From the NCBI GenBank assembly GCA_964459305.1, contig CAYWNA010000103.1, positions 1 through 41,386 of the forward strand: 41,386 nucleotides of DNA, given 5' to 3'. Numbering within the stretch: position 1 is the first letter of the stretch; each line of letters opens with the position of its first letter. Of this stretch, positions 41,289-41,386 are shown one piece after another. The position numbers and the translations under genes were made by a program. Origin of the DNA: CAYWNA01 sp964459305. Lineage in GTDB: Bacteria; Planctomycetota; Planctomycetia; Pirellulales; Pirellulaceae. The notes beneath the pieces are model-generated. The model made no database searches. It was not told where the DNA came from and saw nothing but the letters and a program-made list of their open reading frames with translations.

Positions 41289-41386
41289 CTAACGACGCTT
41301 GACCCGGATACGCGCTGTCCACAGTTGGTTGGCCCGACGGCCAGTATCTTCGTCAAGGCAATTCATCACGCCGTAGCCGTAGAGCA
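41289..41386 (-). CDS. partial gene, C-terminal end only
   Basis: The minus strand reads LYGYGVMNCLDEDTGRRANQ, then LWTARIRVKRR and a TAG at 41289-41291. The residue pattern is protein-like and the frame is open to the edge of the window, so this is probably the last 32 codons of a gene that continues beyond position 41386. The family is not recognised from so short a piece. Confidence 0.5.
   Translation of the reverse strand, partial: LYGYGVMNCLDEDTGRRANQLWTARIRVKRR

Noticed and set aside
1..41386. CRISPR arrays, prophage genes, rRNA or tRNA genes
   Set aside because: I saw no regularly spaced repeats, phage structural genes or conserved RNA motifs in any part of the window, although a tRNA search by covariance model was not possible here.

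Overview
The window is chromosomal DNA from a bacterium that looks like a member of the Planctomycetota (Pirellulales-like). This is inferred from several family hallmarks seen together. They are a TAT-exported Gfo/Idh/MocA oxidoreductase, a long MoxR/DUF58/BatA/VWA operon, secreted HEAT-repeat and NPCBM-type proteins, a formylmethanofuran-dehydrogenase subunit C homologue of tetrahydromethanopterin C1 metabolism, DUF434, a GDP-mannose 3,5-epimerase relative, a secreted BNR sialidase-like protein, and many dispersed palindromic repeats. No rRNA, tRNA, CRISPR array or intact insertion sequence was recognised.

Layout. 37-1386 (-): TAT-exported oxidoreductase. 1782-3314 (+): methyltransferase with a regulatory domain. 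3643-22047 (+): one tightly packed 11-gene, 18.4-kb operon. It encodes a MoxR AAA+ ATPase, a DUF58 protein, two large membrane VWA proteins, a DUF4175-like membrane protein, a secreted protein with a K/E/Q/G-rich tract, a secreted coiled-coil protein, an NPCBM protein, an intact Deg-like protease, and two Deg-like proteins whose catalytic triads are destroyed. The second of these also carries an alpha/beta-hydrolase domain lacking its nucleophile. Most junctions are 4-base or 1-base overlaps, which suggests co-translation of one envelope machine: cytoplasmic chaperone, membrane VWA platforms, and periplasmic protease and pseudo-proteases. 22044-25185: an M24 peptidase with a small lipoprotein upstream, then divergent mobA and fhcC. 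25284-27353 (-): large secreted protein of unknown function. 27689-31566 (+): argH and a secreted HEAT protein with a receiver-like domain. 31710-32777 (+): sigma-54 activator without a receiver. 32972-34137 (-): DUF434 protein and a truncated AraC-type regulator.

34282-38292 (+) is a nucleotide-sugar cluster: a GDP-mannose 3,5-epimerase homologue, an unusual GHMP-kinase-like protein, a tandem cytidylyltransferase-fold protein and mannose-1-phosphate guanylyltransferase. Together they could make GDP-mannose, epimerise it, and phosphorylate and activate a further sugar. 38293-41386 is a scarred region. It holds broken carbohydrate-binding fragments on both strands, a sialidase-like gene, an HNH endonuclease with a small partner gene, and a remnant of a REP-associated transposase.

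At least six families of inverted repeats (about 50-130 bp) are scattered through the window. One is read in frame as part of a protease signal peptide and one supplies a stop codon. The strongest candidates for undescribed biology are the VWA/protease/pseudo-protease operon and the epimerase-GHMP-cytidylyltransferase sugar cluster.
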